From: Alphaproteobacteria bacterium UBA3650
Lineage (GTDB): Bacteria; Pseudomonadota; Alphaproteobacteria; CAAHEQ01; UBA3637
Direction: 5' to 3'
Length of the DNA: 64,000 nt
Assembly (NCBI GenBank): GCA_002373815.1
Contig: DFKH01000083.1
Location: 5,937 to 69,936, forward strand
The translations under genes and the position numbers were made by a program. Under the pieces are notes generated by a model. It was not told the DNA's origin, ran no database searches, and saw only the letters and a program-made list of their open reading frames with translations. Below, one piece after another: positions 54,553-63,479 of the stretch (the first letter of the stretch is position 1; every line of letters starts with the position of its first letter).

Positions 54553-55857
54553 TCAGAAGTTATCTGAGGACTCACCTACAACAACTACATATTCTATTAT
54601 ATCGCCCCTTGATCGTGCTTCTTCAGCTTTTTGACGCGCTTGTTCCTCCTCGGCCAACCTTTTAGCATACAATTCTGACGAGCCCTTGGTATAAACACCA
54701 ATGAAATCCCCATTGTTGATCATAAACACAAACGGCCGATCGGCAATAAAGGGGATGGACCAATCTTGACGCTCTAATCTGGACTCAAAAAACGCAGCCG
54801 TCAACATATCAATCACTGTTGCGGCACTAGCCTCTGTTCCTTTTTCATTCACACCAATGTTCGCCTGATGAATAATTTTATCCACATAGTAAGGCTTATC
54901 ACTCAAACCACCCAATTCAGCTGTCGCTGGATCAAAAACCTTCTCAATACCCCATTTTTTAAAGAATTCTGGCATATTTGTAATCTTATAATCCAAATTG
55001 AATTTAGGTAATCGCAACATCACAGGCGCTTTATGATACTTTAGATACAAATCTCCTGCTTGTAAATCTTGAATGAACTTATTAAAATCTACACCTTCTT
55101 TTGGCAAGAAAATGTACATAGCGTCCCCGTTTTTATAAGGAAGTCGTACAGACTGCATTTGCTCATCTTGATAATAATCCACTATCTGCCCTTCATAACG
55201 CATCATATCCACTTTGTCCAACTGTCCATCCAGCGAATGAAAATCATCGATCAGCGTACCATTTTCATCAAAAAACGTTTCCCACTCATCCTTAAAATAC
55301 ACCGTATTCACCAAAAAAAGACGACCTCCTTGTTCCAAATTTTCCTCGTTTAATAAATGCGAAATACGTCCTTTTGTCTTTTCCTGAATCCATTCATTGA
55401 TAACCGAGGTATTGTGAGGCAGAGGCTTTACCTCAGAAAACAACTCATTTTTCATTTTCTCTTGATATTCTGGTTTAAAGTCATTACCCCAGATGGAATT
55501 ATTGATTTCAAATTGTTTTTTTTGACTTATATAGGATTGCAACGCCTGATTCACAGATTGTTTTCTTCGACTTATAAAGGGTTGCGATGCCTGATTCACA
55601 TAGGGAACATTTAAACGTAAAATAATATTACCCAGTTCCTTTAAACTCTCTCCCTCAGCCCCATTGGTCAACAAAGCTGCGGCAGCATAAACGGATAGTG
55701 GCGACACCACAAAATTATCTTTTTTGTTTTCAAAAGCTGTCTTTAAAAATTTTGTGGCCAAATATAAATCTTGATCTTCTGGCGAAAAACGAAGCTCTTT
55801 TGCTTCAATCCCCAATGACAAAAATAATGAACAAAATAAAATAATTTTTTTAAACAT
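54553..55857 (-). CDS. Secreted serpin
   Basis: The 434-aa precursor has a signal peptide (MFKKIILFCSLFLSLGIEA) and a full serpin fold: NFVVSPLSVYAAAALLTNGA, VNTVYFKDEW, the breach region and the hinge E338-KGTEASAAT. Counting from the hinge puts P1-P1' at A354-A355, which suggests elastase-like targets. After RPFVFMI the chain carries a 45-residue charged tail that is not usual. Residues 86-115 are two 15-aa repeats (YVNQASQPFISRRKQ / SVNQALQSYISQKKQ). It would inhibit serine proteases outside the cell; the hinge suggests it is inhibitory. Confidence 0.9.
   Translation of the reverse strand: MFKKIILFCSLFLSLGIEAKELRFSPEDQDLYLATKFLKTAFENKKDNFVVSPLSVYAAAALLTNGAEGESLKELGNIILRLNVPYVNQASQPFISRRKQSVNQALQSYISQKKQFEINNSIWGNDFKPEYQEKMKNELFSEVKPLPHNTSVINEWIQEKTKGRISHLLNEENLEQGGRLFLVNTVYFKDEWETFFDENGTLIDDFHSLDGQLDKVDMMRYEGQIVDYYQDEQMQSVRLPYKNGDAMYIFLPKEGVDFNKFIQDLQAGDLYLKYHKAPVMLRLPKFNLDYKITNMPEFFKKWGIEKVFDPATAELGGLSDKPYYVDKIIHQANIGVNEKGTEASAATVIDMLTAAFFESRLERQDWSIPFIADRPFVFMINNGDFIGVYTKGSSELYAKRLAEEEQARQKAEEARSRGDIIEYVVVVGESSDNF
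55524..55600 (-). repeat. Imperfect 45-nt tandem duplication inside the serpin gene
   Basis: The 32-nt cores 55524-55555 and 55569-55600 differ at few positions and lie 45 nt apart, in frame. They encode the two 15-residue repeats of the serpin at residues 86-115. Confidence 0.8.
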
Positions 55858-55878
55858 AACACCATCCCTTTTTTATCC

Positions 55879-55908
55879 ATTATAATTTATGTATCAAGCA
55901 AATGTCAA
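55879..55908 (-). promoter_or_regulatory. Serpin gene promoter
   Basis: Leftward TTGACA (complement of 55903-55908), 18 bp and a perfect TATAAT (complement of 55879-55884); AAGGGATGG precedes the ATG. Confidence 0.75.
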
Positions 55909-55951
55909 TATTCTACCTTCAAAGTCTGGCCATTTTCCTTCAAAAACTACC

Positions 55952-55980
55952 TTGACTTTTAGGCGTTTTTTTGCTAATTT
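55952..55980 (+). promoter_or_regulatory. lgt promoter
   Basis: TTGACT (55952-55957), 17 bp and TAATTT (55975-55980), then AGGAGG before the ATG at 55999. Confidence 0.6.
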
Positions 55981-55998
55981 CTCCTTATAGGAGGCGTT

Positions 55999-56817
55999 AT
56001 GTATTCAGGTATTCCTTTTCCAGAAATCAATCCCGTTTTGTTTCAATGGGGATGGTTTGCAGTTCGTTGGTATTCATTGGCTTATATCTTTGGAATCTTA
56101 GGTGCGTGGTGGCTAGCGCGATTGATGTCAAAGAAATCTAGCAGTACATTTACTGTTTTAAAAATTGATGATTTTTTAATTTGGGGCACGATTGGTATTA
56201 TTCTGGGCGGACGTTTAGGGTATTGTTTGTTTTATAACTTGAGATATTACTCCGAATTCCCGCTTCAAATTTTTCAAGTCTGGCAAGGAGGTATGTCCTT
56301 TCATGGCGGCTTATTAGGCGTTATGATTGCGGCTCTTTTATTTTCATGGAAACGACAAATTTCATTGCTCACCATGGGGGATATTTTAGTTTGTGTAGCC
56401 CCTATTGGCTTATTTTTAGGGCGTTTAGCAAATTTCATTAACGGGGAATTATTCGGACGTATTACCCACTCTATTCCTTGGGCTATGATTTTCCCAGATG
56501 GTGGACCAGAACCTCGTCACCCGAGTCAATTGTACGAAGCAGGTGTTGAAGGCATTTTAATTTTTTTAATTTTAAATACGTTATGGTGGTTTGTTCCAGC
56601 TATTCGTAATCGACGTGGAACCACAACGGGATTATTCTTTATTCTTTATGGCGTGGGACGTTTTTTCTTGGAATACACACGTGAACCAGATGCTCACTTA
56701 GGCCTTATTTGGCACAGTTTTAGCATGGGACAGATTTTATGTATCCCTATGATTTTGTTGGGACTCTTTTTTATTTTATTTTCAAAGAAGAATCTTATTT
56801 TCCATCAGGAGATATAA
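55999..56817 (+). CDS. lgt: Prolipoprotein diacylglyceryl transferase
   Basis: Lgt transfers diacylglycerol from phosphatidylglycerol to the lipobox Cys. The 272-aa polytopic protein has the GGRLGYCLFYN motif, WQGGMSFHGGLLG, the Lgt signature GRLANFINGELFGR and HPSQLYEAGVEG. It is first in the lgt-DUF2062-pgeF unit. Confidence 0.96.
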   Translation: MYSGIPFPEINPVLFQWGWFAVRWYSLAYIFGILGAWWLARLMSKKSSSTFTVLKIDDFLIWGTIGIILGGRLGYCLFYNLRYYSEFPLQIFQVWQGGMSFHGGLLGVMIAALLFSWKRQISLLTMGDILVCVAPIGLFLGRLANFINGELFGRITHSIPWAMIFPDGGPEPRHPSQLYEAGVEGILIFLILNTLWWFVPAIRNRRGTTTGLFFILYGVGRFFLEYTREPDAHLGLIWHSFSMGQILCIPMILLGLFFILFSKKNLIFHQEI

Positions 56818-57405
56818 ATGGCACAAAGACATACTTGGTTTCAAAATATTGGCCGTTTATTTAAAAAACGCCTTGTTGTTCCTATTATCCGTTCTCCACA
56901 TCCACCGGAACATACTGCAAGAGGTGTTGCTATTGGTACCATGTGGGCTATGACGCCATTAGTTGGCATTCAGATGTGGTTGGTATCCATGACATGGATT
57001 TTTTACAAAAAAGTCCTTAAAAAATCTTTTTCATTGCCTTTAGGTTTGGCATTTACTTGGCTCACGAATGTTTTTACAATGGTACCCGTCTATTATGTTT
57101 TTTACGTCACAGGTCAAATGATGATGGGTAATTGGGATTCCATCAGTGGATATAGTCATCTCAAAAATATTATTCATCAAACATTTATGTCTGATTTATC
57201 TTTTGTTGATGAGTGGGTCTTATTTTTTAAACTTATTTTACAAGATTGGGGATTTGCTATGATTATTGGCTGTATCCCATGGATGGTTATTGGTTATTGG
57301 TTGGGATCTCATTTAACATTACAGTTTTTAAAAGATTATCATCTGATTCGCGAAAAAAGGCGTTTAGCAAAACTTCAAAAACATTTGGAGGAAATACACG
57401 AATGA
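56818..57405 (+). CDS. DUF2062 domain-containing membrane protein
   Basis: The 195-aa protein has a basic N-terminus, the DUF2062 pattern SPHPPEHTARGVAIGTMWAMTPLVGIQMWLV, three to four membrane helices and a basic C-terminal tail. Function is not established. It directly follows lgt and its stop overlaps the pgeF ATG. Confidence 0.88.
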   Translation: MAQRHTWFQNIGRLFKKRLVVPIIRSPHPPEHTARGVAIGTMWAMTPLVGIQMWLVSMTWIFYKKVLKKSFSLPLGLAFTWLTNVFTMVPVYYVFYVTGQMMMGNWDSISGYSHLKNIIHQTFMSDLSFVDEWVLFFKLILQDWGFAMIIGCIPWMVIGYWLGSHLTLQFLKDYHLIREKRRLAKLQKHLEEIHE

Positions 57406-58031
57406 TCTCTGTTTTTCAAGATATTCCTTTTATTCAAGCTGGATTTTGTAATGCTGAAGAAAGTTTGTCGCTTGAACACCCTATTTTAATGTCACAACAA
57501 CATGGCACAGATGTACTTGTTTTGACAAGCGATCCTTCCGATTTACCAGAATGTGATGCTTTGGCAACCGCAGTTCCCTATTTAAGACTTACCGTTAAAA
57601 CGGCCGATTGCGCCCCTGTTTTATTTGTAGATCCTCATGCTAAAATCATTGCGGCAGCACATGCTGGATGGAAAGGCGCTTTTCAAGGTGTTTTGGAAAC
57701 AACCATTTTGACAATGCTGAGAATGGGCGCTTCTTTGCAAAATATTTGTGCTGCAGTGGGGCCTCATCTGACGCAAAAAAGTTTTCAAGTTCAACCTCAA
57801 ATGCAGGCCCTTTTTCCCAAAACAGAACATCTTTTTTTTAAAACGACAGATGATGGCATACATTTTGATTTTACAGGATATATTTCTCATCGATTGAATC
57901 GAATTGGTCTTAAACAAATTGAAATAATAAATGTGGATACATTTACAAATTTATCCTACAACAGCTTTCGCCGAGATCCACAAAATCCAGCTCGACAATA
58001 CAGTTTTATTCAACTAACAAAAGGAGTCTAA
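57402..58031 (+). CDS. pgeF: Peptidoglycan editing factor / polyphenol oxidase (YfiH family)
   Basis: The 209-aa protein has the copper- or zinc-site blocks TVKTADCAPVLF and AAAHAGWKGAFQGV and the GPHLTQKSFQV segment of the laccase-domain family, which edits wrong amino acids in peptidoglycan precursors. ATGA overlaps the DUF2062 stop; a longer upstream reading would overlap that gene and lacks a ribosome site. Confidence 0.9.
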   Translation: MISVFQDIPFIQAGFCNAEESLSLEHPILMSQQHGTDVLVLTSDPSDLPECDALATAVPYLRLTVKTADCAPVLFVDPHAKIIAAAHAGWKGAFQGVLETTILTMLRMGASLQNICAAVGPHLTQKSFQVQPQMQALFPKTEHLFFKTTDDGIHFDFTGYISHRLNRIGLKQIEIINVDTFTNLSYNSFRRDPQNPARQYSFIQLTKGV

Positions 58032-58032
58032 C

Positions 58033-58929
58033 ATGTATGATAATATTGAATTTGTTATTTGCGCCGCAGGAGAATGTACCCGCAACTTTCCTCATTCAAA
58101 AGCCATTGCTCATAAATCGTTATTACCCATGGGAGATGTGCGCATCATTGATTATACCTTACAAGATATTGTTCGGGCTGGGGGGCGCCACATTACTTTT
58201 GTTTGTTCTAATCAAAAAGTCATTGATGATTTTAAGCATGCTTTAGCAACGGATACTCAGACAGAGCAAAAATTGCGTACCAAAGGCAAAAATGACATTG
58301 CTGATATTTTAAAAAGCACTTTTTTACCAGAGGATATTGATTTAAAGTTTGTGATTCAAGATGAACCTTTAGGTACTGGACATGTTTTATATGTTGCCCG
58401 AGAAGCCATTCAAAAGCGTCACGTTGTTTTAATTTTCCCTGACGATATCATTATATCCAAAAATCAGAAGCAATCCCATTTCAAACGCCTTGTGGATACT
58501 TTTTTAAAGAACCCAAAAACAATTTTGATCACAGGTCTATGGCGAGAAGATGTTAGTAACAATGCTATATTAGTCAATAATCGCATTATAGAGAAACCCA
58601 AAAATCCAACATCTCATATTGCAGGCATGTCCCCCAATGTTATCCCGAACGAGATTATTCAATTTTTGGCGGAACAGGGACCCGAAAAAGTTCAAAAAGC
58701 GCGTGAAGAACATAAAGAATGGATTTATCAAGATTCCGTCAATAGCTTTTTGGATCAAGGCGGAGAAGCCCAAGGGTTTAAGGTGGAAATGTTTTTAAAG
58801 GCGGATGAAGATCAAATGCTGGATACAGGTAATTTAGCTTTATATGAACAATGTCAACTCAAAATGCTCCTTGAACATTCTCAATACAAAGAACAAAACA
58901 AGGAATTTATCAAAAAAATATTGGATTAA
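58033..58929 (+). CDS. GalU-like sugar nucleotidyltransferase
   Basis: The 298-aa protein has the nucleotidyltransferase start CAAGECTRNFPHSKAIAHKSLLPMG (a variant of AGLGTRxLPxTKxxPK), QDEPLGTGHVLYVA and a metal-site LIFPDDIII. It resembles UTP-glucose-1-phosphate uridylyltransferase, but the usual GxGTR Gly-rich loop reads GECTR, so the substrate may differ. It directly follows pgeF. Confidence 0.82.
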   Translation: MYDNIEFVICAAGECTRNFPHSKAIAHKSLLPMGDVRIIDYTLQDIVRAGGRHITFVCSNQKVIDDFKHALATDTQTEQKLRTKGKNDIADILKSTFLPEDIDLKFVIQDEPLGTGHVLYVAREAIQKRHVVLIFPDDIIISKNQKQSHFKRLVDTFLKNPKTILITGLWREDVSNNAILVNNRIIEKPKNPTSHIAGMSPNVIPNEIIQFLAEQGPEKVQKAREEHKEWIYQDSVNSFLDQGGEAQGFKVEMFLKADEDQMLDTGNLALYEQCQLKMLLEHSQYKEQNKEFIKKILD

Positions 58930-59459
58930 CGTAACATTAAACAAACCCTTCCATTGTTCTGATCGCTACAATCTGTTTCACAAGCAGAATAGTCGGATCC
59001 GTAGTCATAGGCTGCGTCTGCAGCACTTTTACCATCTTCAATTGCGACCATATTGGCATAAGACATAATCACCAATCTTGAACAGGCTATATCTGGCAAC
59101 TCTGTCATCATGATTCCAAATCGATCTGCCTTAGCGATACCCTTGTCTGGTGAAATAATTTTTATGGCTCCAAATGGCCCCAGCACACCATCACTATCCA
59201 TAGGTTGAGCCCCAGATAAAATATCATTGTTTAAAACAGCGTCTGCAATGGTTTCGGCTTTTGGATACCCTGCACTCCATGAATATAAATCAATGATTCC
59301 TTGAGATAATTCTTCTGCATCATTAAAGGTTGCATTGATTTTATACATATTCACACCAAAGCCAATCCCCGCAATAGCACCATACATGATAACCCCCATA
59401 ATGGCCAGAACGCCTAACATTTCCAACATAGTTCGTCCAGATTCGTTATGATTTTTCAT
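58926..59459 (-). CDS. Type IV prepilin-like protein
   Basis: The 177-aa protein has a prepilin signal: MKNHNESG | RTMLEMLGVLAIMGVI with Glu at +5 and a long hydrophobic helix. The mature domain ends in two Cys pairs (SACETDCSDQNNGRVCLMLR) suited to a disulphide loop. It resembles PilS / type IVb pilins and has no pilus assembly genes beside it. The ATG at 59459 follows AAGGAG at 9 nt. It overlaps the GalU-like gene by 4 nt (convergent) and the nucleotidyltransferase gene by 14 nt. Confidence 0.8.
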   Translation of the reverse strand: MKNHNESGRTMLEMLGVLAIMGVIMYGAIAGIGFGVNMYKINATFNDAEELSQGIIDLYSWSAGYPKAETIADAVLNNDILSGAQPMDSDGVLGPFGAIKIISPDKGIAKADRFGIMMTELPDIACSRLVIMSYANMVAIEDGKSAADAAYDYGSDYSACETDCSDQNNGRVCLMLR

Positions 59460-60252
59460 GCGTGCAATCTCCTTTTTCTTTTTTATACCCCGAAAATCCA
59501 AAAGTTTCAAGCATTTTTTCTAATCCCTTTTCATTTAAGATTTTTTGTTGCTTTTTTGAAAAAGGAATCTGCAGCAAATCATTTGTCAATACGCCATATT
59601 TTTTCATCATTTTCAATGTTGTGTTCGCTCGAGGGCCTGTTATTATTTTAAACATTTCATCTCGACGTCTGTCCATTGATAGGGTGGATAGGTATGGTAT
59701 AATTTTCGGCAGGGCTTGTTCCACTTGTTTATCCATTTTTTTTGTCCCCATTTTTGCCCAAAAACGAAAATATCTGAGCAATCTTAGATAATCTTCTTGC
59801 ATCCGTTTGCTTGCATTTCCCACAAAGCGTACATTATGCGCTTGTAAATCTTTTAATCCATTTACATAATCATAGATTGTGCCATTCACATCTGCATAAA
59901 GCGCATTGATTGTAAAATCACGTCGGAGTGCATCAGTTTTCCATACTTTTGTGAATTTGACGACGGCATGTCGTCCATCCGTTTGAACATCTTTTCTTAA
60001 AGTTGTAATTTCAAATGGAGTCCCATTCACTTTGGCCACAATTGTTCCAAATACTCGTCCAATTTCCAGATAGGCAATGTTATTTTTTTTCAATTGCTCT
60101 ATTACTTCATCAGGTGTTAAAGTGGTTGCCATATCTCGATCTTGAAAATGTTTATGCATTAAATAATCGCGCACACATCCGCCGACCAAACGCACTTTTC
60201 CATCTAGAATATCATATAAAAAAAGTGATTTTTCATCCCATAATTTTTGCAT
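59446..60252 (-). CDS. CCA-adding / poly(A) polymerase-type tRNA nucleotidyltransferase
   Basis: The 268-aa class II polymerase-beta-fold enzyme has RLVGGCVRDYLM (G24-G25), the metal-binding D38-R-D40, RRDFTINALYADVNG and EDYLRLLRYFRFWAKMG. It is short and lacks the C-terminal domain of larger CCA enzymes, as in several alphaproteobacteria. The ATG at 60252 is chosen over an upstream alternative that would run into the rnd promoter region. CCA is encoded in all three tRNA genes here, so its role would be repair. Confidence 0.85.
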   Translation of the reverse strand: MQKLWDEKSLFLYDILDGKVRLVGGCVRDYLMHKHFQDRDMATTLTPDEVIEQLKKNNIAYLEIGRVFGTIVAKVNGTPFEITTLRKDVQTDGRHAVVKFTKVWKTDALRRDFTINALYADVNGTIYDYVNGLKDLQAHNVRFVGNASKRMQEDYLRLLRYFRFWAKMGTKKMDKQVEQALPKIIPYLSTLSMDRRRDEMFKIITGPRANTTLKMMKKYGVLTNDLLQIPFSKKQQKILNEKGLEKMLETFGFSGYKKEKGDCTHEKS

Positions 60253-60276
60253 ATTTTCATGATAGACAAAGATTTC

Positions 60277-60305
60277 TTGCAAATCAAGTGAAAAACGCGT
60301 ATCAT
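60277..60305 (+). promoter_or_regulatory. rnd promoter predicting a leaderless mRNA
   Basis: TTGCAA (60277-60282), 17 bp and TATCAT (60300-60305) end 7 nt before the first of two adjacent ATGs at 60313. Confidence 0.55.
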
Positions 60306-60312
60306 TTAAGCT

Positions 60313-61452
60313 ATGATGATTACAACAACCAAACAACTAACAAAAGTCTGTACACGTTTTGCAAAGTATCCTTTTGTCACGGTGGATACTGAATTCATTC
60401 GTGAAAAGACGTATTATCCACAAGTTTGTTTGATTCAATTGGCTTGCCCAAATGAAGCCGTTTGTGTTGATCCTTTATCTAAAAAATTAGATTTAACCCC
60501 TTTATTTGAATTATTTCAAAACAAAAAAGTGATTAAAGTTTTTCATGCTTGTCGACAAGATATTGAAATCTTTTACCATTTATCTCATCAAATTCCCATT
60601 CCCGTTTTTGACACACAGGTCGGTGCTATGGTTTGTGGCTATGGTGATAATGTGAGTTATCAACAACTTGTCAATGATTTCGTTGGTGTTTCATTGGACA
60701 AAACAATGCGCGTGACCGATTGGTCCAAGCGTCCACTTAGTGATGAACAAGTTCAATATGCCTTACATGATGTGACAGAATTAAGAACTGTCTATACAAA
60801 AATGATGGAACAAATTTGCGCGCAAAATCGATTGGATTGGTTGACAGAAGAGATGGCAGAATTGGTCAATCCAAAAATTTATGAGCCTAATCTAGACGAA
60901 TTGTGGAAAAAGGTAAAGGTTCCGTTTAAAAAAGCATTAAATCTTCATGTTTTTGCCCGCCTTTATGCATGGCGTGAAAAAGTGGCTCAGCAAAAAGATC
61001 GTCCTAAAAAATACATTATGAAAGATGAAGCCTTGATTGAGTTAGCCATCGCTCTGCCAACCTCTGGGGAGCAAATAGACGCGTTAAGATCTTTTTCTGA
61101 TGGCTATGGGAAAAGTGATTTAGGCCATGAATTATTACAAGTTATTGAACAAGCGATTAAGGATGATCCAGATACATTTGAACACCCCGTCCAGCAAAAA
61201 CCTCTCACAGTCAAACAACACAATCTATCTGAAGTATTGAAATTAGTGTTGGATATTTGTGCTGAAAATTACCATGTTGCACCCAAATTGGTTGCGACAC
61301 AACCTGACATCAACACCTTTATTCAAACAGGTGATGCACCTTTTTTATATGGGTGGCGCAAAAAGGTTTTCGGGGATTCTGCTGTTGCCCTTCAAGCGGG
61401 GAATCTCTCTATTGTTTTTGATCCTGTTTCTGCAAAAATTGTTTTACGTTAA
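60313..61452 (+). CDS. rnd: Ribonuclease D
   Basis: The 379-aa 3'-5' exonuclease matures tRNA 3' ends. It has the DEDD residues D25 and E27 (VDTEF), Asp in VFHACRQDIEIF and Asp in YALHDVTEL, followed by an HRDC domain (about 205-290). It is divergent from the tRNA nucleotidyltransferase gene across 60 bp, a functional pairing. Its 3' end overlaps the convergent fic gene by 44 nt. Confidence 0.95.
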   Translation: MMITTTKQLTKVCTRFAKYPFVTVDTEFIREKTYYPQVCLIQLACPNEAVCVDPLSKKLDLTPLFELFQNKKVIKVFHACRQDIEIFYHLSHQIPIPVFDTQVGAMVCGYGDNVSYQQLVNDFVGVSLDKTMRVTDWSKRPLSDEQVQYALHDVTELRTVYTKMMEQICAQNRLDWLTEEMAELVNPKIYEPNLDELWKKVKVPFKKALNLHVFARLYAWREKVAQQKDRPKKYIMKDEALIELAIALPTSGEQIDALRSFSDGYGKSDLGHELLQVIEQAIKDDPDTFEHPVQQKPLTVKQHNLSEVLKLVLDICAENYHVAPKLVATQPDINTFIQTGDAPFLYGWRKKVFGDSAVALQAGNLSIVFDPVSAKIVLR

Positions 61453-62245
61453 AAGGCACTTTACCTTTTTTGAGCGTCCGTGGTTGATAAACGCGAATGC
61501 TATCAATAATTTTTGCTTCCCTAATTGCTTTCTCATATGTCAGACGCATTTGATCTAACATCATTTTATAAAAGGTGTGTGGATGCCTTGTATTAAAATA
61601 ATTTTCTATGCCTGAAATATAATTTTCTCGATCATACACAGCCAATGGAATATGTCCATATTTTGCCAACACCCAAGCTGTTATGAGGCGTGCAATACGT
61701 TTATTTCCATCCGTAAATGGATGAATGGCAACTAAATTATAATTCGTTTCAATTGCCTGTATCACTGGGTGACGTGAACAAGATTGAAATTGTTTGTCAG
61801 GACATTCATCCCAATAAAACGCTGGCACCCGTTTTGCATTTATTCCATCGACCAATTGATACATCAAATCTGGCACTTTTGCTGAATTTGCCAAGATCAT
61901 TGTCGAATTTAACCAACGCGCTCTTATATTTCTAAAATGACCTGTATGTTCCGGGCTGACAACCGACAGAGCTTGCGCATGCGTATCCATAACAAATGGC
62001 ACGCTTAATATGTTTTTAGGTGCACGACGAACGCTATCAAAAGCCGTCAAAAGACCTTCCTTATTTTGTTTTTGCACAAGTGAAGCAGACTCATCTGGAG
62101 CCAAATCAAATCGGCTAGTCAAGTCTGCCGCCATTGTCCAAACATGATTTTCTATTTGCTGACGATAGCGACTGCGATTTAACAAAATTCGATACTGTTT
62201 CTTTTGTTCATCAATTTTTTGCAGGCTATGCTTTAGTTGAATCAT
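61409..62245 (-). CDS. Fic domain protein (AMP-transferase family)
   Basis: The 278-aa protein has an N-terminal helical part and the Fic motif HPFTDGNKRIAR (H175-R186), the nucleotide-binding and catalytic loop used to transfer AMP or related groups to proteins. I see no clear inhibitory (S/T)xxxE(G/N) helix. The start at 62245 follows AAAGGA; a TTG 6 nt upstream is less likely. No antitoxin gene is adjacent. Its last 44 nt overlap rnd tail-to-tail. Confidence 0.85.
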   Translation of the reverse strand: MIQLKHSLQKIDEQKKQYRILLNRSRYRQQIENHVWTMAADLTSRFDLAPDESASLVQKQNKEGLLTAFDSVRRAPKNILSVPFVMDTHAQALSVVSPEHTGHFRNIRARWLNSTMILANSAKVPDLMYQLVDGINAKRVPAFYWDECPDKQFQSCSRHPVIQAIETNYNLVAIHPFTDGNKRIARLITAWVLAKYGHIPLAVYDRENYISGIENYFNTRHPHTFYKMMLDQMRLTYEKAIREAKIIDSIRVYQPRTLKKGKVPFNVKQFLQKQDQKQ

Positions 62246-62306
62246 TGACAATCCTTTGCTAAAATAATGTCTTCATCCTATCATTATTTTTCAATTTTGT
62301 CAAGTT

Positions 62307-63416
62307 TTATTCAAAAATTTTACTCACTAGATTTTTAAAATCTTCGCACAGAGATGAATTCTTCTTGCTCATTCCATCAAATTTTTTCAACAAATCCTTT
62401 TGTTCACTTGTCAAATTTGTTGGAGTTTCCACGCGGAAAGTGATATACAAATCGCCAAATCTGTCGGATTTTAGAACAGGCATCCCCTTGCCTTTAATTT
62501 TTACTTGTGTACCAGATTGCAAACCTGCTTTTAAGGTATAATTTTCGCCCTTGCCATCTAATGTCGGCACAAACACATCGCCCCCTAACGCCGCTGTCAC
62601 CATTGGCACAGGCACTGTTACAAACAAATCGTCGCCTTGACGGTCAAATAGCTTATGAGGCCTTACATTGATAAAGACATACATATCCCCAGCTGTACCG
62701 CCATTGGGCGCTACATCACCTTCGCCAGATAAACGCATACGCACACCTGTATCCACACCAGCAGGAATTGTGATTTCCAGATCACGTTTTTTACGTACCC
62801 GCCCTGTGCCAGAACAATCCTTGCATGGCTTTTTGATTGTCTTTCCTGTTCCATGACAAACTGGGCATGTTGTTTCCATTACGAAAAAGCCTTGACGTTG
62901 GCGCACAACACCCATACCACCGCAGGTGCCACAAGTATCCAACCCTTCTCCACCAGCTCCTTTACAAGAATCACAAACCACATAAGTGTTCACATTGATT
63001 TTCTTTTTTAAGCCATGATATGCTTCTTCTAATGAAATATCTAAATCATAACGAACATCGGAACCTTGTGTTCTACCAGAGCGAGGGCGTCCCCGCATTC
63101 CACCGAACATTTCAGTGAATAAATCTTCAAACCCCATACCCGAAAAATCAAAGCCACCAAAGCCACCTTGAAAACCACCAGCACCGCCCATACCTGCTTT
63201 AAAGGCTTCATGTCCCACACGATCATAGGTGGCGCGCTTTTCTTCGTCTTTCAAAACTTCATAGGCTTCGGCCAATTCTTTGAACTTCTTTTCGGCTTCT
63301 GGGTCGCCCGCATGATGATCAGGGTGGCAGTCCATTGCTTTAACGCGAAAAGCCCGCTTGATTTCTTCAAACGTGGCTGTTTTTTCAACACCTAATGTTT
63401 CGTAATAATCCGCCAT
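62307..63416 (-). CDS. dnaJ: Chaperone protein DnaJ
   Basis: The 369-aa co-chaperone has the J domain with HPD (CHPDHHAG), a Gly/Phe linker and four zinc-finger repeats (CDSCKGAG, CGTCGGMG, CPVCHGTG, CKDCSGTG), then the C-terminal substrate domains. It lies downstream of dnaK behind a terminator-like hairpin. Confidence 0.97.
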   Translation of the reverse strand: MADYYETLGVEKTATFEEIKRAFRVKAMDCHPDHHAGDPEAEKKFKELAEAYEVLKDEEKRATYDRVGHEAFKAGMGGAGGFQGGFGGFDFSGMGFEDLFTEMFGGMRGRPRSGRTQGSDVRYDLDISLEEAYHGLKKKINVNTYVVCDSCKGAGGEGLDTCGTCGGMGVVRQRQGFFVMETTCPVCHGTGKTIKKPCKDCSGTGRVRKKRDLEITIPAGVDTGVRMRLSGEGDVAPNGGTAGDMYVFINVRPHKLFDRQGDDLFVTVPVPMVTAALGGDVFVPTLDGKGENYTLKAGLQSGTQVKIKGKGMPVLKSDRFGDLYITFRVETPTNLTSEQKDLLKKFDGMSKKNSSLCEDFKNLVSKIFE

Positions 63417-63445
63417 CTACATAATTCCTTATGCGTATTAAAGCA

Positions 63446-63472
63446 TAAAAAGGGGTGGCTTTCAACCACCCC
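63446..63472 (-). terminator. Terminator or attenuator between dnaK and dnaJ
   Basis: On the minus strand GGGGTGG (from 63472), a 7-nt loop and CCACCCC (to 63452) form a strong hairpin followed by TTTTT. It lies inside the dnaK-dnaJ interval, so dnaJ may depend on read-through or its own promoter. Confidence 0.85.
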
Positions 63473-63479
63473 GATTTAC

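Noticed and set aside
57246..57401. N-terminal extension of pgeF
   Set aside because: It overlaps DUF2062 in another frame; the ATG at 57402 overlapping the previous stop is the normal start.
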